DNA of 64,000 nucleotides, taken from assembly GCA_032622095.1 (NCBI GenBank), contig CP136069.1, positions 85,830,958 through 85,894,957 of the forward strand, written 5' to 3'. Source of the DNA: Siphonodentalium dalli (lineage: Eukaryota > Mollusca > Scaphopoda > Gadilida > Siphonodentaliidae). Position numbers and translations under genes: made by a program. Below the pieces are notes generated by a model. It was not told where the DNA came from, searched no databases, and was given only the letters and a program-made list of their open reading frames with translations. Shown piece by piece: positions 1 through 12,592 of this stretch; within the stretch, counting starts at the first letter, position 1; each line of letters begins with the position of its first letter.

Positions 1-1410
1 CTGTATATTGTACAAAGAAATGTTTGACAAATATATCTGTATCAATATTACCATACGGGTCATTAAAATAGATACGACGAAACAAATTTTGAAGGGTGCA
101 TGTATCAGGTAAATTTTTATATTTCAAATGATGACAGGAATGCAGAAAGTTGAAGTACCTACGTAATACTGGCTATCCGCATGAAGAGATATACATGTAT
201 ATAAAAACCAGATGAGGGATATGTCTGTACAGTTGCTAAACAATTCAGTCATGCAAAAGAGGATCAAAGAGTAAGATACCAAATTGCTGCCTGTGGTAAT
301 GTTTTTTAACGAAATTCGGGAAAATTAGATTACTCTCACCCTGGTTATCCAGAAGATAATTGTGGAATCTGATGACGATCGGACAAGGGTGTCGTCTGTA
401 GGATCAACCAAATTATTTAGCCATAAAAATAGTAAAATTGAAGATCACCGCTGGCAGTGATGTCTTCACAAGGACAGTTTGAGAACAAAATATGGCTCAC
501 ATCTAGCGGTGACCCAAAATATCCACATAAGAAAAAGTTCTCCAATAAAAGCTGGCTGCAGGGTGCGCCAATTGATTCAAATTCGAAATTTAGCAGGGTG
601 TACTGCTTGTGGCCATGTTTTCCCCGCAAATTTGATAGACTGATGGACAAAACCACTGAATCCGTTGAATCAATATACATGTATACATGGATTAATTTAT
701 ATGCATTGTTATACACAGTACTGGTATATAAAGGTACTGAAAATAACTATATTACTAGTATACACAAAATAAACCATATATCATGGCTATGGGTTCTAAT
801 ATCCGAACATGACAGCTGAGAACTTGGTGTGAATTAAAGAGTGGTGGTTTCTCAAGCATATCTAACCCTCCACGTTAGAAACATGCCATTAAATGTCATA
901 AGTATAATCTAGCTTGAGGACAGAAGTGATCCATAAAACCCCCCTTAATTCAACCAGGTCCTCGGGCGATGTATGATCGATCACATGATGATCTAGGGGG
1001 ATTAGAATTGATGTATAAAAACAGCACTGCATGTAAATATAAAATAAAATAGTGCTACATCTTATTACAGATTATTGCCATATATAATCAGTGATTATAC
1101 AGACAGTCTGACAAAATAAAGTTTCAGTGACACTCTATCCGAAGAGGGGAATAATTTCATCTGTTACAGTCAATGGAGCAATTATGAATCTGGAAAGGTG
1201 AAATTTCTAAGTAATACTAGATATCGACATGACGCGATAAAATATAACGGAAATGCAATATGGCCGCTGGCGACCATTTTTTCCAATGAAATTTAAAAAA
1301 TATTTGATAGCTCTCATCTGATAGATCAATATCAAGATAAATATGAAGTTTGGTGATGATCGGATGAGTGAAGTGGACTGTGTGGTCTGTGCTAAACGGT
1401 TTAGTAATGC

Positions 1411-1710
1411 TTAAAAAGATTCTTACCTTAATATTTTTATGTTCACTTTATAAACTTCACTGAGTCATCTTTGTCATGTATTGAGTTTGATATCTTTTGT
1501 TAACAGTTTATAAATCATGTATGTCTCATGTTTGTTATTTTAATTTATGTGTTTATTATCTTTAAATAAAGTTGCATTCCTTAAAAAGATTCTTACCTCA
1601 ATGTTTTTATGTTCACTTTATAAACTCCACTGAGTCATCTTTGTCATGTATTGAATTTGATATCTTTTGTTAACAGTTTATAAATTATGTATGTCTCGTG
1701 TTCGTTATTA
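1411..1710. repeat. Tandem duplication with a 170 bp period
   Basis: The block from 1411 to about 1540 recurs at 1581 to about 1710, offset by exactly 170 bp. Only a few substitutions are visible, for example 'ttaccttaata' versus 'ttacctcaatg'. It contains no gene. It adjoins the end of a degraded monomer repeat copy (1118-1412) and may be an internal repeat of that element. Confidence 0.8.
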
Positions 1711-2922
1711 TATTATATACACTTTATAGTGTGTTTTCAGAACGAAAAAAAAATGAATAAAATCAACAAATTTGTAAATTTAAAAACAATTCAAACGTTG
1801 TTGTATTCCATGTCCCAGCCCGGACATATACACCAAATTTCAATAATATTCATTGAGAAACAACGGACCAAACGCTATATAACACCCGTATACATCTTTT
1901 ATTCCGAATCGGACTCGGGTACATGTTATAGTAGGTACCGAATTGACACACGTCGACTGGGCGAGTTGGCCATGGGGCGATTAGGCCGATTCCGGCACAT
2001 TCTATAATTTACCGTATGTATCCGTTTACGCGTAGTTTACTTTAGAAAGTTCCGCAATTAATACCGTAAATAGAGCGACCTTATTTGACAGAGAATGCCT
2101 CTGTTATTGATTATCAAGTTGCTGTACATTAAAAACGACAAATTCACATGCTCGTTCAAGCGCAGTAGTCTATTTTCCCCATGTTAAAGGACATCCACAA
2201 ATACTAAATAACGCTAACCTACTGCCGAATGTTTGACACGACAACTGTTAACATATTTGGGCTGAATTCATCTGACGCGGTATTATTCCTCAAAATAAAC
2301 AACAAAACCATCGTTACTTGGAAATGTAGTTTGGGCTAACATTTACATAAATCCTCCAGATCAATTATCCGACACACACGTCAGATGAAAAAGTCACATG
2401 AAGTAACCGGCCAAATTGGCCGAAATGAGATTGATGTCACTAACTTTTATAAGAATTTTACCCATAATACCGCCATTATACTGTACTTGTATTGTGACAA
2501 CAGCATCCCATTGTCTAGAGGTAGCCAGTGCACCCAACCTAGCATGCCTGGTTTTTGGAAACAGTAGCTGTACCCCTAACATATGTGGTCATAACCTATA
2601 TACATGTGTTTATACAGATACACACACATCTGTTTATAGTGTTCCTACTGGTACTCTCAGGCTCCAAATAAAAGTGCAGGCCCAAATAATAGTGCACAGG
2701 AAATATTCCATTGAAAGTTAAAACAGTGCAGACCCAAATAACTCTGAGCAAAACATCAACTATATAGTTAACAAATTTATAGTACATGTAGGTCAAGCAT
2801 AGGAATCAACATAGTATGTGTCATGTAGAGTTTTATTCAATATTGACATGTTCACATGTATGCCATATACTTTTCATAGCCTCAAAATTAATAAACTTGC
2901 AGACTCAGATAAGCACTGTGCA

Positions 2923-2939
2923 GGGGGGGGGGGGGGGGG
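2923..2939 (+). repeat. Poly-G tract of 17
   Basis: An uninterrupted run of 17 G in otherwise AT-rich intron sequence. It is one of several G or C homopolymers in the window (25901-25918, 30432-30447, 43789-43817, 50285-50305). Length in such runs is often uncertain in assemblies. Confidence 0.9.
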
Positions 2940-3843
2940 ATTTCCCAAGAAAATAATAAATGGGCATGCATGTTTATTTGGAACTCATGAATATGTTCCA
3001 TAAGTCCCAAACAAGGCATAATGGTAAAGCAGGCATGAGATCCACTCTCTTGAAATTAAAATTGCAAGATTCATGCCTATCAATCCACAACCCATCACAC
3101 ACCTGTGGCTTTTGAGACAACTGTCACACTTCATGTCACTTATCACAGGCTTATGTTAGAAACCATGTGTTTTGCACCTAATGATTATCAATATTTATGA
3201 GCATTAGCGGTAAAAACAGTAAAAAGAAAATGTTGACTTTTTCTCAAAATATCAATAAAAAGATTAGGGTCGGCGGGTTATTTTTAGGGTCGGTCGATGT
3301 ACGGAAACATAGTATCTTTTTTCTTTGGCCTAACAATTCAACTTTTTTGCTATATCAGGTCATAAAAGTCAGAAAAACATGCAATTTGGAGTTGAGACAT
3401 TTACTTACAGTGAAGTACATTATTGAGGAACAGATAATAAGTAATAAATATATTCCCCACGTTATTTTTCGACTTTATAAGGTTCCCTATCAAAACTTCA
3501 AAAAGTTCCCAGGTTTCGTACTGTGGAATATGATCTCTATGGGCGTTAGCCAGAGTAGAGGTTGATGGCATGATATAAGTTATCCCTTAATTTGCCACTC
3601 ACTCATAATTTCATAGATTAATAGGGTAAAAAGAAATATGACCTTACATATGGTAATGTTTTTGCCTCCTTTGTGCTGTACATACATGTACATGTGTACG
3701 AACAAATAGTGTTGCTCTTAATATGTAGTCTGTAAGACATAGAGCCACTTTAAATAATCTAAATGAAAACCAAAATGTAACGCTAATATATTTTTAAGGT
3801 TATTTATGACTTTATGCTGATCAATTCTTATATTCTGTTACAG

Positions 3844-4077
3844 TCGTTGTGCGGTACAACCATCCAGGTTCCTACGATCGATGGACGGAAGATTCCTCTC
3901 AGATTAAAAGACGTTATAAAACCAAACACGGCAAAACGTATCCAAGGAGAGGGACTACCATACCCGAAACAACTAAACAAGCGAGGTGACTTAATCATCG
4001 AGTTCGAAATCAACTTCCCAGACCACATATCAGACACAGCGAAAGAGATTCTTGCTGACTGTTTGCCTCCAAACTGA
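3844..4077 (+). CDS. DNAJB1/4/5-type Hsp40 co-chaperone, last coding exon
   Basis: This is the C-terminal exon of a type II Hsp40, a cytosolic/nuclear co-chaperone that delivers clients to Hsp70 and stimulates its ATPase. The exon follows a clean acceptor (ttctgttacag, ending 3843), starts in phase 0 and runs 77 codons to TGA at 4075-4077. It begins SLCGTTIQVPTIDGRKIPL and contains DVIKP, the GEGLPYPK segment and GDLIIEFEINFPD. Together these mark the end of C-terminal domain II and the dimerisation tail of DNAJB1/4/5 proteins. It ends LPPN and lacks the EEVD tail, as expected for Hsp40. From memory of the vertebrate family, this boundary matches the usual last intron. Earlier exons, with the J domain and Gly/Phe region, are outside the window. 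Which DNAJB paralogue it is cannot be settled from 77 residues. Confidence 0.92.
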   Translation, partial: SLCGTTIQVPTIDGRKIPLRLKDVIKPNTAKRIQGEGLPYPKQLNKRGDLIIEFEINFPDHISDTAKEILADCLPPN

Positions 4078-5885
4078 GCATAAAGATGATCTTAGTGGAT
4101 TGTGTCATGGAATTATAAGTGCGTCACTCTGTGGGACAGTGAACTGAGCATTCACCAGATTCAAGTACAATGACCGTGTTCTCAGATACTTAACACTTGC
4201 AGTGTTCAGTGCTTTTCACTACTGATCAGCTTCCGGTTGTGTTCATACAGCCTTAATTTGAGTTTGTGTTTGAGAAATGTTAAGAATTACATATTAATGT
4301 ATTGTCACCTCCTAAATACAGAAAGTAATTTTTGGGGATTAATGTTTATGAGATGCTTAATGTTTTTAATTTCCTTTATGTGCAGTCTGATGCCAACAGG
4401 ATTGTCCATGGGACATGCATCCATTGGCCCTTAAAATTTGCCATGGGAAATACTAGTAGCAATGTTGTGGACTGGGGCCCGGGCAAGTGTGACACCATTT
4501 CTGAAGAAAATTGGTTTCAAAAACTGTTTTGTAAACAATTCACCCATTTTACAGACATTTCTTTAGAGTTTATTCTTCAAAACAAACATCAATACTTTAG
4601 ATGAAACTGACCAGAGAAATTCAAACACTAACTATAATCCGAACAATATTTTTCAAATTGTCTGGATCTCAGTTCAACAACGTACAATTTGCATTTCAGA
4701 ATGTAGATGTATTTTATATTTTTAAATATCTGTTATTTATAAAATATAAATCATCTGTCAGGAATAGTCAGCACATGTCAATAAGTAGATCATGCCATGA
4801 ATCTCTGCTCTGGCTAACGCTTGTAAAAATCATATTCCACCAGTACAAAACCTGGGAACTTTTCGAAGTTTTGACAGGGAACCTTATAAAATCGAAAAAA
4901 TAACACAGGGAATATATTGCTTTGTTATTATCCGTTTCTTAATAATGTACTTTACTGTAGGTGAAGGTCCAAACTCGAAATTTCACAAGTTAAGGGACTT
5001 TGTGAGCGATTTTGCTTTGAATTTCATGCAATTATGGAATTTCTCTTGGGTAATTAATTGAATGTTTATTGCGATATCGAAAATCAGAGAAAATCATGCA
5101 ATTTAGAGTTGTGACCTTCACCTACAATGAAGTACATTATTAAGGAACAGATCATAATTAAGAAATATATTCCGTGTTATTTTTTCGACTTTACATGTAT
5201 AAGGTTCCCTGTCAAAACTTCAAAAAGTTTCAAGGTTTTGTACTGGTGGAATATGATCTCTACAGGCGTCAGTCAGAGCAGAGATTCTTGGCATGATCTA
5301 GCCAATAAGCTACTACTTCACAGCTTAACAGGATTAACATTATCCAGTTATTCTGTTCTCTGTATATGATTTGGATGTAAATCCTTATTTATTTTGTATA
5401 TGTGGAATGTTAGATTTGTTGCCAATGCTTTATTTCTGTTCTGTGGTAATCTCTCTACACTGTTATGTTGCCTGTTATATCTTTGATGACGCCATCAAGA
5501 CTAAAGCATGTTTAGAGAGCAATACATGTATGTTTTATTGTATTTTTGTTAAGAGGAGGATTAAACTTCTATATTTCAAATCAAGACTTCTAATTCTTAT
5601 CCAAAAATAGACATCCATTTGCATTCCTCAAGCCATATTGTTTGTATAATTGATCTTGCAAGAGAAAGGTTTTATTTCTTCTTGATATACAGCTATGCTT
5701 TAATTAATCTACCCTCCTTAACAGCGTTGACCATGGATATTACTGTGTTACTCGACCGTGTTGATGTGATCAGCACAGAGAGTGTATATTTCTGGCATGG
5801 CGTGACACTGCATTGATGATGCAATTGTGAATGCCAGTCAGCCGTGACCAACTTCGAATGTTGATTAAACCATAAAAAATTTATT
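4078..5885 (+). other. Probable 3' untranslated region of the DNAJB gene
   Basis: There is no further coding similarity after the stop at 4077. The first good poly(A) hexamer on this strand is ATTAAA at 5864-5869, followed by a T/GT-rich stretch (5886-5910), so the transcript may end near 5885. If so, the 511 bp inverted-repeat element at 4788-5298 lies in the 3' UTR and would be transcribed as a hairpin. This is inference: an upstream non-canonical signal could end the transcript before the element. Confidence 0.35.
4788..5298. mobile_element. MITE with long inverted arms (GATCATGCCA termini)
   Basis: The left arm (4788 to about 4975) and right arm (about 5105-5298) are imperfect reverse complements: GATCATGCCATGAATC at the left end and GATTCTTGGCATGATC at the right. 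The arms close on a short unpaired loop. TA flanks both ends (4786-4787 and 5299-5300), compatible with a TA or similar short target duplication. Single arms or fragments of the family occur near 3380-3575 and inside both long direct repeats (about 25980-26080 and 30510-30605). No coding capacity is visible. Confidence 0.75.
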
Positions 5886-6616
5886 AATCTAAATATTGTT
5901 TTGTGTATAGTTAATGCAGTGCAGGGCGCTCACGAAAAACTGGACTGGGTGTAAAGCCCCATGTGAAAAATTAATGCGGAGTATGGCAGTCGCAAAAAAA
6001 TTATTACTAGCACTGCAGTAAGAGTTAATACCCATGGATGCCGCATGTCAACAACTTGACCGTGGTTGAATGGCAGGACAATCTCTCTCATTAATGTCCT
6101 ACATTATTTTTAAAGGAGTTGATTAATTAGAGCATTGCTTTACCTGGTATGAAAACACATGAAGGAGAATAATAGTGATGGAAACTCTCCATTGGGGTGA
6201 TTATATCAAAACAGAACTTAATATCATTCTTACCCATAAATTATATGCAGACTCTGGTTAGCAGAATCATTGAAATTTTTAATCGGCTATAAATTTGTCC
6301 CAAATTAAGAAGTAAATATTTACAATTGTGTAATTCAGACATTGGGTTTTCTGAAGTGGTAACATCGATGTGGTTGGAATTTTCATTAAAATTAGTTGAA
6401 TGTTACATTCAAAGTATCGGGTACTTGCATATCAAGTGCACAGTATGTCTTCAAAGATAATTTAATGAAGGGGATTTCTGAAAACGTGCCATACCACATG
6501 TAAAGATTTGGTAATTTTTTGCACTAGCCTGTCCAATGTTGGTAGAAGTGGTAAAAGAAAGGTTTTGCCACAGCAATAGCAGAAATATTAGCATGAATAA
6601 TGGTTGTGGGGTATTA
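5886..6616. other. Intergenic, no gene seen
   Basis: No gene or clear repeat was recognised apart from a short fragment near 6110-6150. That fragment resembles the end of the hairpin element at 51994-52209 (shared phrase 'ttgattaattagagcatt'). Confidence 0.5.
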
Positions 6617-6738
6617 TTAACACTTCCATGAACAGAGCTTCCTGATATATTGCAAAAACCCTGTGCCAATGCATTCTCTTATATGATGCGAGTCTCCCAT
6701 AGGGAGCATCGCATATATAAGTGAATACATTGGTCTTA
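6617..6738 (-). mobile_element. piggyBac-like (TTAA) MITE, left half
   Basis: The half starts with TTAA (6617-6620), then CACTTCCATGAACAG, and runs into the family hairpin at about 6660-6732 (GCATTCTCTTATATGATGCG with its partner). It stops at 6738 where the 13.7 kb foldback unit begins. Read as reverse complement, it matches the right-hand end of the intact relative at 49527-49787. The missing half of the same copy is at 20479-20576, so this MITE is split by the foldback insertion. Confidence 0.8.
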
Positions 6739-7473
6739 TAGTCCAGGTGTCAGCTGAGGCAAGGTGTCACCTGGAGAGGGAATTTATGGCACTTATATTT
6801 TCTTGTAGGCTGATAACTGAAGTTTCACGATCCGGTTTTCGCAGAGACGTAACAGAACGCGTTTATTTTTATGGAGCCGATTTTCAGAAAAAATGTACCT
6901 CGATTTTTGGTCATTTTTCGAAAATGACCAATTTTAACTTTTCGTTATTAAACACCAGAAAGAGAAATGATCCACGAGTTTTTTGTCGCACGATAGTTTA
7001 TACTTGAGGGCTGCATGAAATGAAATGAAAAACAACGCCAAGTTCTACGTATGCGTGACGTCATACTCGTTTGAATTTCGTTTCGCGCATTTTTTTCAAG
7101 ACGATTCAGGCAAACCACCACCTTTCAATCATTGTAGAATTCGCATTTGACGAAACGTTGAATTAATTTGCATATCATGTGAAAGTACATTCAATTTGCG
7201 TCACGAGAGCCAAACATTGGTGTCTGAGGTGTGAACTGGGGCGGGAAAAAAATAAAAACCTTACCCCTCGCCCAAATGAGAACATTTGCTCGTACGACCA
7301 GACCTTAAGTCAGTGTTATGCAAATTATAGTGGGACAATCTAGTAAAATGTATACAAATGTATATATTTGCGTGAAGCTAAGACATAATGACACATTTTA
7401 GGGCAAAATTGAAACTCACCATCCAATATGGCCACCAAAATGGCTGCCGGAAGTAGTAAATATGACGTTTTTA
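6739..7473 (+). repeat. Outer inverted repeat, left arm
   Basis: About 735 bp, matched in reverse by 19771-20478 plus 18480-18511. The terminus can fold on itself (CCAGGTG near 6743 and CACCTGG near 6768). The arm ends with 'gccggaagtagtaaatatgacg', and then a Helentron-like element starts at about 7468. The uninterrupted 'ccggaagtag' here is the empty site for the insertion seen in the right arm at 18512-19763. Confidence 0.88.
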
Positions 7474-8340
7474 GCTCACCTGAGACGAAGTCTCCGGTGG
7501 AGCTATAGTCATCACTCCTCGTCCGTTGTCCGTCCGTGCGTCCGTCTGTCCGTCCGTCAACTTTTTTTTCAACAACTTCTCCTCTGAAACCATCATACCG
7601 AATTGGTTCATATTTGGTGTGGATGTTCCCTAGGTGACTCTCATTCAGATTTGTTCAAATGAGGTCACTGGATCAAATAGTTGCGAAGCCAGGGCCATAA
7701 CTCTATTCCTCCATAGTAATTCTTACAACGACTTCTTGTTCAGAACCATTGGGCCGATTTAGCTAATATTTGGTATGGAGGGTCCTTGGCTGACTGGTGT
7801 TCAGATTTGTTCAAATGAGGTCACCCGGTCAATTAGTTGAGAAACCAGGGCCATAACTCATAGTAATTCTTACAATGACTTCTTCTAAAAAAAATATTTG
7901 GCCGATTTAGCTTACATTTGGTACAGAGAGACCTTGGGTGACTGGGGTTCAGATTTGTTCAAATGGGGTCACTGGGTCAAATAGGGGCAGAGCTAGGGAC
8001 ATAACTTTAAAAACAAAAAATTTAATTTTTGCATTTTGACCTTTAATTTTTGTTTAGGACACATCACAGCCTCATATTTCTTACCTAGATTTTTCTTAGC
8101 ATGTTCTTCATCTGTATGGATTTTGGTATTGTTTATTTAACCCCTTCCACTCTTGTTTTGATATAGAATTCATCCAAGACAGGATTACTCAAACATTTTT
8201 CATCTGATCAACACCAAATTTGGTATATGAATTTTTGACACTTATATACAGATCAAGTTAAAATATGGGTTTGATCCGATATATTTTAAAACAGAGTTAT
8301 GGCCCTTTATAATTCACACCTCTTTGCTATGCACTATTAA
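7468..8340 (+). mobile_element. Helentron/pearl-like tandem-monomer element (AGCTCACCTGAG type)
   Basis: It starts TTTTAGCTCACC with a terminal hairpin (AGCTCACC...GGTGGAGCT, about 7473-7504), then a GTCCGTCCGT-rich stretch. Monomers of about 150 bp follow, marked by 'cagatttgttcaaatg', 'gccataactc' and 'ccttgg.tgactgg'. It was inserted into the left arm of the foldback unit. Related monomers run on in pieces to about 11780. The family assignment is inferred from this design (hairpin terminus plus internal tandem monomers, no coding), known for pearl/HINE elements in bivalves. Confidence 0.6.
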
Positions 8341-8572
8341 TTTTTAAGAGAACACTGAAGCCTGTATTATTGAAAAAGCCAATTTATCATAGTGCGGTCA
8401 CCACAGAGGCACATATATCTGTAAAGGTACAGGTCATTAATTATATAAACTGGCCAGATGACATGTATTATTCTAATCTAAACATATCTGTAGCAATTTA
8501 ACAACAAACTGGTGCTCCCATGGTTATGTGATGACTGACATTCAATGATACTGTGAATGGCTTTGATTTCTT

Positions 8573-9010
8573 CAAGTCTGGAAATAGTGTGTCTGACATT
8601 TACATAGTGAGGTCCCCAGATGGTGAATTTAGTGTTGCTACCCCATACAGCATGCTAGCATCACCAAATACACCCGCCAGGGACCTAATTCTGCTTAGTC
8701 CTCATCTTCTGGGAAGTGTCCTAAGTATCAAATTGACAGTTTGATTTAGTCACTTTTTCCACCTGTTCAGTTTCAATGTCCCCCTAATTTGCAGAAGATA
8801 AAATGCATAATTGAGGTGCTCAATGGGTGTGTATCACCAACTTCAACTGTAGGACTTCAATCTGTTCCTTGGTTTTATTGGCCATTGAGGCCTAATCAGA
8901 TTGAGGATGAATTTTGTGATGCTAGCCTGCCTTACAGAATATTGTCATTAAATCCACATTTTTGGGACCTAATTCTGCAAATGTCAGACATACTAAATTC
9001 AGGTTTGGCC
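8573..9010. mobile_element. hAT-type MITE, degraded copy
   Basis: A family relative of the element at 34082-34515. The two ends are inverted ('aaatagtgtgtctgacattt...gaggtcccca' near 8580-8625; 'tctgcaaatgtcagacatacta' near 8970-8996). Each end holds its own small hairpin built around 'ggtgaattt.gtgatgctagcc'. No clear 8 bp duplication survives. Confidence 0.65.
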
Positions 9011-12000
9011 ATTTCATATTATTGTTTTAATCACCACTTATCCAGATGAAATCGTACGACTAATATTCAAAGAGAAATGGGGCGGGTATATATTGGATTA
9101 AATTTGTCTTCTATCTGTCAGGCTTCCATCCGTCTGCCTGTTGAGATGTCTATCCATCCATCTATCAACAATTGATTTCTTCTCCATATTAAAGACGGAA
9201 TGTGTTTATATAGTTCAGTGTGCATGTTCCCTAATTATCTCACAATCAGATTTGTTCAATTAAGTTCTTCACATCAAATACATGTAGGTGCCAAGCCAGG
9301 GCCATAACTCTTTCCCTCCATAGTAAGTCTTAAAACAGTTTTTTCTCAAGAACCATTAGGCCTATATAGCTTATATTTTGTATGGAGGGGCCTTGGGTGA
9401 CTGGGGTTCAGATTTGTTCATGGGGTCATTTTTAGGAAATGAGGTCCCCAGAGGGTGAATTCGGTGATGTTAGTCCACCTTGCGGAATATTGTCATTAAA
9501 TTCACCTGCAAAGGTCAGACACTAAATACAGACTCGGCTGTTCCAATATTAGTTTCTTAACCAGCACTTATCCAGGTGAAATCATACCCTGATTTTTCAA
9601 AGAAAATTGGGGGGTATATTGATATTACTAGATGAATGGATCTCATAGATGAGGATTCACATTTGTTCTAATAGGGGCAGAGATAAGAGATTTAACTCTC
9701 CTCTATGCTGTGTGGTACTGGTATAATAATATTGATTTCTAGACAGCCTGGGTGGGGGCAATGTTTGAGGCAATGGGGAGGGAGTGCTCAATTTAACCCC
9801 AAAAAAACAAAATTATATATATTTTATTTTTAATAAATATTTTTTTTTATTAAATAAAATATTTTTTATTTAAATAAAATAAAAAACATTTAATTAAAAT
9901 TTTGAAGAACTTATGACATTACATCTTCGGGTGGGGGGGGGGGGGGGTAGGTACATCTAGTCTCCCCACTAAATTTGGTTGAAATCAGGGGTTTGGGAGA
10001 AAAGATGAACAGACAGATGTACAGAAATGTTCAGTAAATTCCTTTTAATACTAGTATCTGTGCATTCCCATTACAAGCCAACTCTGCTCTGAACTGACAG
10101 ACATGACACATGTTGTTTATAATCAGGGCCAGATAGAAAGATAAGAGAACTTCTGTAGCTATAGGCAGAGTCCCTAGGGAGTGTATTCATGTCATTCATA
10201 ATTTAAATGAGATTAATGGTGTTGTACATTTGTTTTCTGAAGTTGTCAGTAGCACCATCATTGTTTACAATACAATGGTCATTAATATCAGATTAAATTT
10301 ATTTTCTCAGAGCTTTAAGTGTGTCTGGCATTTGTAGAATGAGGTTCCCAGAGGCTAGCATCGCCAAATACATCCTATGAGGACCTCATTCTGCTTAGGC
10401 TTCATCTTCTGGGAAGTATCTAGAGTCTCAAATTGACATTTTTAGCAGCTCTTTTCCCTTCTGTTCAGATTTTAAAATGCATAATTGAGGTGTTAAATGG
10501 GTGCGCATACTGTCATATGTCAGTAATGTCACCAACTTCAGCTGGAGAACTTCTGTCTGTCCCTAGGTCTCCCATAGCAGTTGAGGACTAAGTAAAATTG
10601 GGTTCCCAGATGGTGAATTTGGTGATGCTAGCCTACCTTACAGAATAGCATCACTACATTCACCCTTTTGGGACCTCAGACACACTAAATTCACGCTTGG
10701 CTGTTCCAATATTATTTTCTTAACCACTTAGCTATGTGACCTCATTATACCTTATTATGGACAAAAAAGTGTGGGGGTATATTGGATTAATTCTGTTGGT
10801 CTGTTGGAGTGTCCTTCCATCCATTGTTCTGTCCATCCATCCATCAACAATTGTTTTATTCTCGAGATCTATATGAATTCCCTACCTGTATGTGACTCAC
10901 ATTCAGATTTGTTCAAATAAGTTCACCAGGTCAAATAGGAGGGGTGCCAGGGCCATAACGTTTTCCCTCCATAGTAATTCTAACAACTATTACTACTCAA
11001 GAACCATCAAGTCTATTTAGCTTATATTTGTGTATGCAGGGTCCTTGGGTGGCATGTTTAGATCTGTTCCAATGGGGGCCTTTTTGGAAAATCAATTAAC
11101 TTCAACTCTTAAAAGCAAATGTTTATAATTATAAGATGAATAGATATCAGAGATGGGGATTCATGTTTGTTCAAATAGGGGCAGAGACCCCACCCACACT
11201 ACCTGTATCTATGCTGTACGCTACTGGTATAATAAGATAATGTCATATTCTTGCAGGGATGTCCCCACAGTGTTGGGGAGGTGATTTACAGATTTGTTCA
11301 ATGAAATGTAATATTTGAGCTCACCTGAGACGAAGCTATAGTCATCACTTCTCATCTGTCACCTGTTCATCTTTCTGTCCGTCCATCAATCTGTCAACAA
11401 TTCTGTGAACATCTTCTCTAGATCATAAGACTGAATGGGTTCATATTTGGTGTGGATTTTCCCTAGGTGATTCATATTCAGATTTGTTCAAATGAGGTCA
11501 CTCTTTCAAATGGTTGTGAAGCCAGGGCCATAACTCTTGCCCTCCATGGTAATTCTTAAAAACAACTTCTTCTCATCTACCATCAGATATAGGGTGGGAC
11601 CCGAGACATAACTGTATGCCTCTATAGTAATACTTAAAATGTCTTCTCAAGAGAGGTTGGACTATTTAGCTTACATATAGTATGGAGGATCCTTTAGTGA
11701 CTGAGATTCAGATTTGTTAACATAAGGCAACCTGTTAAGAAATGACGGGGCTATGGGGACTTAACACTTTTGTGTCTAATAAAATCATTAAAATACAAAA
11801 TTCATTAAAACATCTACCTTGGAACTACTTGACTGATTAATCTGACATACATATATGCTGTTTTGGGTCCATGGTTAATTGGGCTTCAAACATGTCTAAA
11901 TAGTTTTATAAAAAGGTGCTTGTGAGATTGGAAATTTCCAACAATAGAGAAAGTTTGAGATGACAGTTGCCAATCTAAGACTTGGGAGTCTGGAGCCTTG

Positions 12001-12210
12001 TCGGGAAGGGACATGAGCTGGAGGAGGGGTGAGGGGTGATCAGTAGCATACAGTTGGTATATGAAGCCTCTCTATCTACATATCCTGTTTAGATCTACTT
12101 TTTTAAAGTGATTATGAAAAGTTCTAACTGTTATGGTCTCCAAAGTCCCAGTCTTTGCAGTCTGGTGAGCGACCCCACAGTCTTTGACTGTCTTGTTTAC
12201 AAATATAACA
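9011..12210. repeat. Patchwork of tandem-monomer element and hAT-MITE copies
   Basis: There is no gene. Monomers of the AGCTCACCTGAG family recur at about 9100-9420, 10800-11100 and 11317-11780; the last begins with its own 'gagctcacctgagacgaag' start. hAT-MITE fragments lie at about 9434-9545 and 10312-10705. A strongly AT-rich stretch (T/A runs) spans 9790-9900 and a G run lies at 9936-9947. The block from 7468 to here is the main reason the left arm of the foldback unit is longer than the right: the right arm has only about 165 bp (18316-18480) in the equivalent place. Confidence 0.6.
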
Positions 12211-12440
12211 TTTCACAAAAAAACATAACTGGGATTCTAGTCATATTTCAATAAGAAATGAACAGAAACTTGTAATATAAGTGAGACATATCATTACCTA
12301 TGAATATTCCAACTCCCTGGAACCAAAATTCTTACTTTGGTTCAAAATGGCTGTCAAAATGGCCGCCAAAATATAGAAAAAGGTAAATATTGCTCCAGCA
12401 TGTCCTGCAATCGCTTTCAAATTGTGGTTGATATATACAA
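12211..12440 (+). repeat. Inner inverted repeat of the foldback unit, left
   Basis: Matches 18089-18315 in reverse, for example 'aacataactgggattctagtc' here against 'gactagaatcccagttatg' at 18281-18302, and 'gctccagcatgtcctgcaat' against its complement at 18119-18138. It continues the dyad begun by the outer arms. Confidence 0.85.
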
Positions 12441-12592
12441 TGGGATATTCTGCATTCTATAAATTGAATACTAACATGTCTGATGCACCATGAATCATTG
12501 TTACTATTGTCATCAACAGAAATATTGGATTTTCTTCTCTCACAAACTTGATATAAATATCAGCAAAAATTCACTGTTCAGGTTTGAACCAT

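Larger units (their letters stand above)
1..3843. other. Intron upstream of the last DNAJB exon, repeat-filled
   Basis: No exon was recognised here; the J-domain and substrate-binding exons of the Hsp40 gene must lie left of the window. Roughly 90-660 and 1118-1412 are degraded copies of the monomer family seen whole at 12593-15071 and 35077-36350 (shared phrases such as 'gatgatcgga' and 'tttagtcatgc'). 1411-1710 is a tandem duplication, 2923-2939 a G run, and about 3380-3575 is a single arm of the inverted-repeat element found complete at 4788-5298. I see nothing recognisable in 1750-2900. Confidence 0.6.

Noticed and set aside
457-819. 120-codon open frame near the left end
   Set aside because: Partly derived from the degraded monomer repeat (compare 36180-36240); no domain.
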